Source: an uncultured Streptococcus sp. (GTDB lineage: Bacteria > Bacillota > Bacilli > Lactobacillales > Streptococcaceae). From it: 53,999 bases of DNA. Below the pieces are notes generated by a model that was given only the letters and a program-made list of their open reading frames with translations, was not told where the DNA came from and did not search any database. The translations under genes and the position numbers were made by a program. The DNA is taken from assembly GCF_943912555.1 (NCBI RefSeq), contig NZ_CALTUR010000001.1:1-53999 (forward strand), read 5' to 3'. Positions within the stretch are counted from its first letter, which is position 1; every line of letters begins with the position of its first letter. This document shows, piece after piece, positions 51,940 to 53,999 of the stretch.

Positions 51940-52185
51940 TAGATTGAATTAGTGAAGCGCCTAACCCAATCACCATAGTTACGACGTCATGTTCTCTAAA
52001 TCGATTATATTTAGCCATGACTAGTGAAGCATCTAGCCAAAGTCCGAATAGGATTTGGCGTTAGTTACTTAGACTACTTTACAATAAAGTGATTAAAAGA
52101 TTACGACATGAGCCTAACCAAATCGATATTATTTGGTTAGGTGAATTAGTGAAGCGTTTAGGCAATTCGCCAGATAGCGATTGCC
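51940..52185. repeat. Array of related hairpin modules downstream of argS
   Basis: AGTGAAGC occurs three times (51951, 52023, 52148), each followed by CTA/TTA-GGC-type bases, and TTACGAC twice (51979, 52101). Hairpins: CTAAAT/ATTTAG near 51996-52013, GCCAAA/TTTGGC near 52037-52059, CCTAACCAAAT/ATTTGGTTAGG (52113-52141, perfect 11 bp), GGCAAT/ATTGCC near 52161-52185. It has no gene. It could be a SPRITE-like or other mitis-group repeat; I cannot confirm the family by eye. Confidence 0.55.
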
Positions 52186-52187
52186 GT

Positions 52188-52221
52188 CAAGAGACTAGGA
52201 ACTTTAGTTCCAGTCTCTTGT
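52188..52221 (-). terminator. Hairpin just after argS
   Basis: AAGAGACT plus GGAAC pairs with GTTCC plus AGTCTCTT (one bulged A), loop TTTA. There is no U-run after it on the minus strand, so it may protect the mRNA end rather than terminate alone. Confidence 0.55.
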
Positions 52222-52227
52222 AACGAT

Positions 52228-53919
52228 TTACATCTTCTCTGGCGCTTCTACTCCAAGCAAGCGAAGGGCTTCTTTGAGAACGATTGCTGTTGCATAGCTA
52301 AGGGCTAGACGGCTGTCGCGTTCTGGGCTTTCATCCAAGATACGCGTATGTGCATAATATTTGTTAAAGGCTTGAGCCAGGCTAATTGCAAATTTAGCAA
52401 TGACAGAAGGTTCAAAGTTATCCGCTGCACGGTTGATAATACGTGGGAAGTCTTGGACGAGTTTGATGATTTCCCAGCTTTCAACATCATTCAAGCTATA
52501 GTCGCCAGCTGTTTCTGGTTTGAAGTCTGCTTTACGTAAGATAGATTGGATACGAGCGTAGGCGTATTGAACATAAGGTCCAGTTTCACCTTCGAAGGAT
52601 ACCATGGCCTCTAAGTCGAAGTCATATCCGTTTGTACGGTCAGTCTTGAGGTCATAGAACTTAATGGCTCCTACCCCAACAGCATGCGCTACTTGGTCTT
52701 TGTTTTCCAATTCAGGATTTTTAGCCTCGATTTGGGCTTTGGCACGGCTAACAGCCTCTGCAACAGTAGGTTCTAGCAGGATGACATTCCCTTTACGAGT
52801 AGAGAGTTTTTTTCCTTCTTTTGTAACTAAACCAAAAGGAACGTGAGTAATATCGTTACTCCAGTCGTAGCCCATCTCTTGCAAGACGGCTTTGAGCTGT
52901 TTAAAGTGGGCAGATTGTTCTTGGCCAACGACGTAGATAGATTTAGCAAATTGGTATTCGTTTTTACGGTAAAGGGCTGCAGCCAAGTCACGTGTGATGT
53001 AGAGAGTTGCACCATCAGATTTCTTGATAAGCGCTGGATGTTCAATTCCATATTTCTCAAGATTCACAACTTGGGCACCCTCTGATTCAACAAGAAGTCC
53101 TTTTTCAGAAAGAATGTCTACAACTGCATTCATCTTATCATTGTAGAAGGCTTCTCCGTTGTAACTGTCAAATTCGACTTGCAATTCATTGTAAAGGCGG
53201 TTAAATTCCACTAAACTTTCATCACGGAACCATTGCCAAAGAGCAAGAGCTTCCTCATCTCCATTTTCAAGTTTACGGAACCATTCGCGTGCTTCTTCAT
53301 CCAAGCTAGGGTCGTTTTCAGCTTCAGCATTGATGCGGACATAGAGTTTAAGAAGTTCATCGATTGGATGAGCTTTTACAGCTTCTTCGTCGCCCCATTT
53401 TTTGTAGGCAACAATCAACATTCCAAACTGTTTACCCCAGTCTCCCAAATGGTTGATCTTGACTGTTTGATAACCGATTTTTTGGAAAATATGTGATAAG
53501 CTATCTCCGATAACAGTTGAACGTAGATGCCCAATAGAGAATGGTTTAGCGATATTGGGACTAGACATGTCGATAACAACATTTTCTTGTTTACCAATAT
53601 TTTGGTCAGCATAGTGTTCTTTTTCAGTGATAACAGCTTGCAATACTTGAGCAGAAATGGCAGATTTATCAAGGAAAAAGTTGACGTAAGGTCCTGTTGC
53701 GACAACCTTTTCAAAGGCTTGGCTGTTAATTTTTTCAGCCAGTTCAGCAGCAATCATTTGAGGTGCTTTACGTTCGACTTTTGCAAGAGAAAAAGCAGGG
53801 AAGGCGATGTCTCCCATTTCTGAGTTTTTAGGGGTTTCCAGTAAATTTAAAATAGCCTCTTGGTCCAGGCTATCAATGACGCTAGCCAACTCGCTAGCAA
53901 TCAATTCTTTTGTATTCAT
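52228..53919 (-). CDS. argS: Arginyl-tRNA synthetase
   Basis: 563 residues, class I. N-terminal additional domain (about 1-110), HIGH-like site [22 protein letters not shown]-like patch in [16 protein letters not shown] and the C-terminal DALR anticodon-binding domain ([15 protein letters not shown], then [20 protein letters not shown]). Charges tRNA-Arg. RBS AAAAAGGAG 6 bp before the ATG; its promoter lies near the window edge and is not assessed. Confidence 0.97.
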   Translation of the reverse strand: MNTKELIASELASVIDSLDQEAILNLLETPKNSEMGDIAFPAFSLAKVERKAPQMIAAELAEKINSQAFEKVVATGPYVNFFLDKSAISAQVLQAVITEKEHYADQNIGKQENVVIDMSSPNIAKPFSIGHLRSTVIGDSLSHIFQKIGYQTVKINHLGDWGKQFGMLIVAYKKWGDEEAVKAHPIDELLKLYVRINAEAENDPSLDEEAREWFRKLENGDEEALALWQWFRDESLVEFNRLYNELQVEFDSYNGEAFYNDKMNAVVDILSEKGLLVESEGAQVVNLEKYGIEHPALIKKSDGATLYITRDLAAALYRKNEYQFAKSIYVVGQEQSAHFKQLKAVLQEMGYDWSNDITHVPFGLVTKEGKKLSTRKGNVILLEPTVAEAVSRAKAQIEAKNPELENKDQVAHAVGVGAIKFYDLKTDRTNGYDFDLEAMVSFEGETGPYVQYAYARIQSILRKADFKPETAGDYSLNDVESWEIIKLVQDFPRIINRAADNFEPSVIAKFAISLAQAFNKYYAHTRILDESPERDSRLALSYATAIVLKEALRLLGVEAPEKM

Positions 53920-53999
53920 TAAGAGCTCCTTTTTGGACTTTTCTACTATTTTATCACAATTTTAAAGAAAGAAGAAAAAATTTTTGAAATCTCCTATTT

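Noticed and set aside
51940..52185. CRISPR array
   Set aside because: Repeats are too few, of unequal spacing and form extended hairpins; there are no regular spacers and no cas genes.

Overview
The window is a 54 kb chromosomal segment of a mitis-group Streptococcus (S. mitis / S. oralis / S. pseudopneumoniae type). Evidence: a YSIRK/LPXTG adhesin with SSURE repeats next to a SaeRS-like two-component system and rpsD, a pneumococcal-type maltodextrin locus (malR-malA / malXCD / malMP), BOX repeats, and low GC. The proteins resemble pneumococcal ones, but PBP1b, as I remember the pneumococcal sequence, differs at many positions, so a commensal relative fits better than S. pneumoniae itself.

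Layout. 1-4.7 kb: pavB-like adhesin, saeRS, rpsD. 4.6-6.2 kb: relic of an integrative element at the 3' end of rpsD, bounded by a 70-bp direct repeat (69/70 identical), holding an integrase C-terminal fragment and a few small genes. 6.3-6.8 kb: HXXEE membrane protein. 6.9-14.0 kb: a compact integrative and mobilizable element (IME) in the 3' end of rpmG, with att repeats, arm-type repeats, a ribbon-helix-helix-like regulator with phased operators, small membrane proteins, an FtsK-like coupling protein, an oriT-like hairpin region, a MobT/Rep_trans relaxase, excisionase and tyrosine integrase. It has no recognisable conjugation pore genes and no resistance cargo. 14.0-27.6 kb: rpmG-rpmF, ilvD, a BOX element, a SufT-like gene, Rgg regulator plus MFS transporter, a second BOX, hisS, an XRE-regulated ABC/CPBP membrane operon, aspS-yitT. 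27.6-37.4 kb: maltose/maltodextrin regulon with paired CcpA-type and MalR-type sites. 37.6-54 kb: rlmA(II), a DUF6110-like protein with a P-type ATPase, tyrS, pbp1b, an EamA transporter, a structured leader RNA, the acetyl-DAP lysine genes dapD/dapL, 5-FTHF cyclo-ligase and rhomboid protease, galU-gpsA, a hairpin-repeat array and argS.

How it fits together. Most of the window is housekeeping: translation, amino-acid and wall synthesis, maltodextrin use. The accessory interest is concentrated between 4.6 and 14 kb, where two ribosomal-protein genes (rpsD, rpmG) have each served as an integration site. The IME should borrow a conjugation pore from a co-resident conjugative element; its coupling protein, oriT and relaxase are arranged as in Tn916/ICEBs1. 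Its regulator gene and its main operon promoter carry the same 12-bp-phased GTA repeats, suggesting a self-contained switch. Other features worth testing are a riboswitch-like leader upstream of dapD with mutually exclusive pairings, an array of hairpins downstream of argS, and an orphan promoter with three TAAACGCT repeats between malX and malM. No tRNA, rRNA or CRISPR array was seen.
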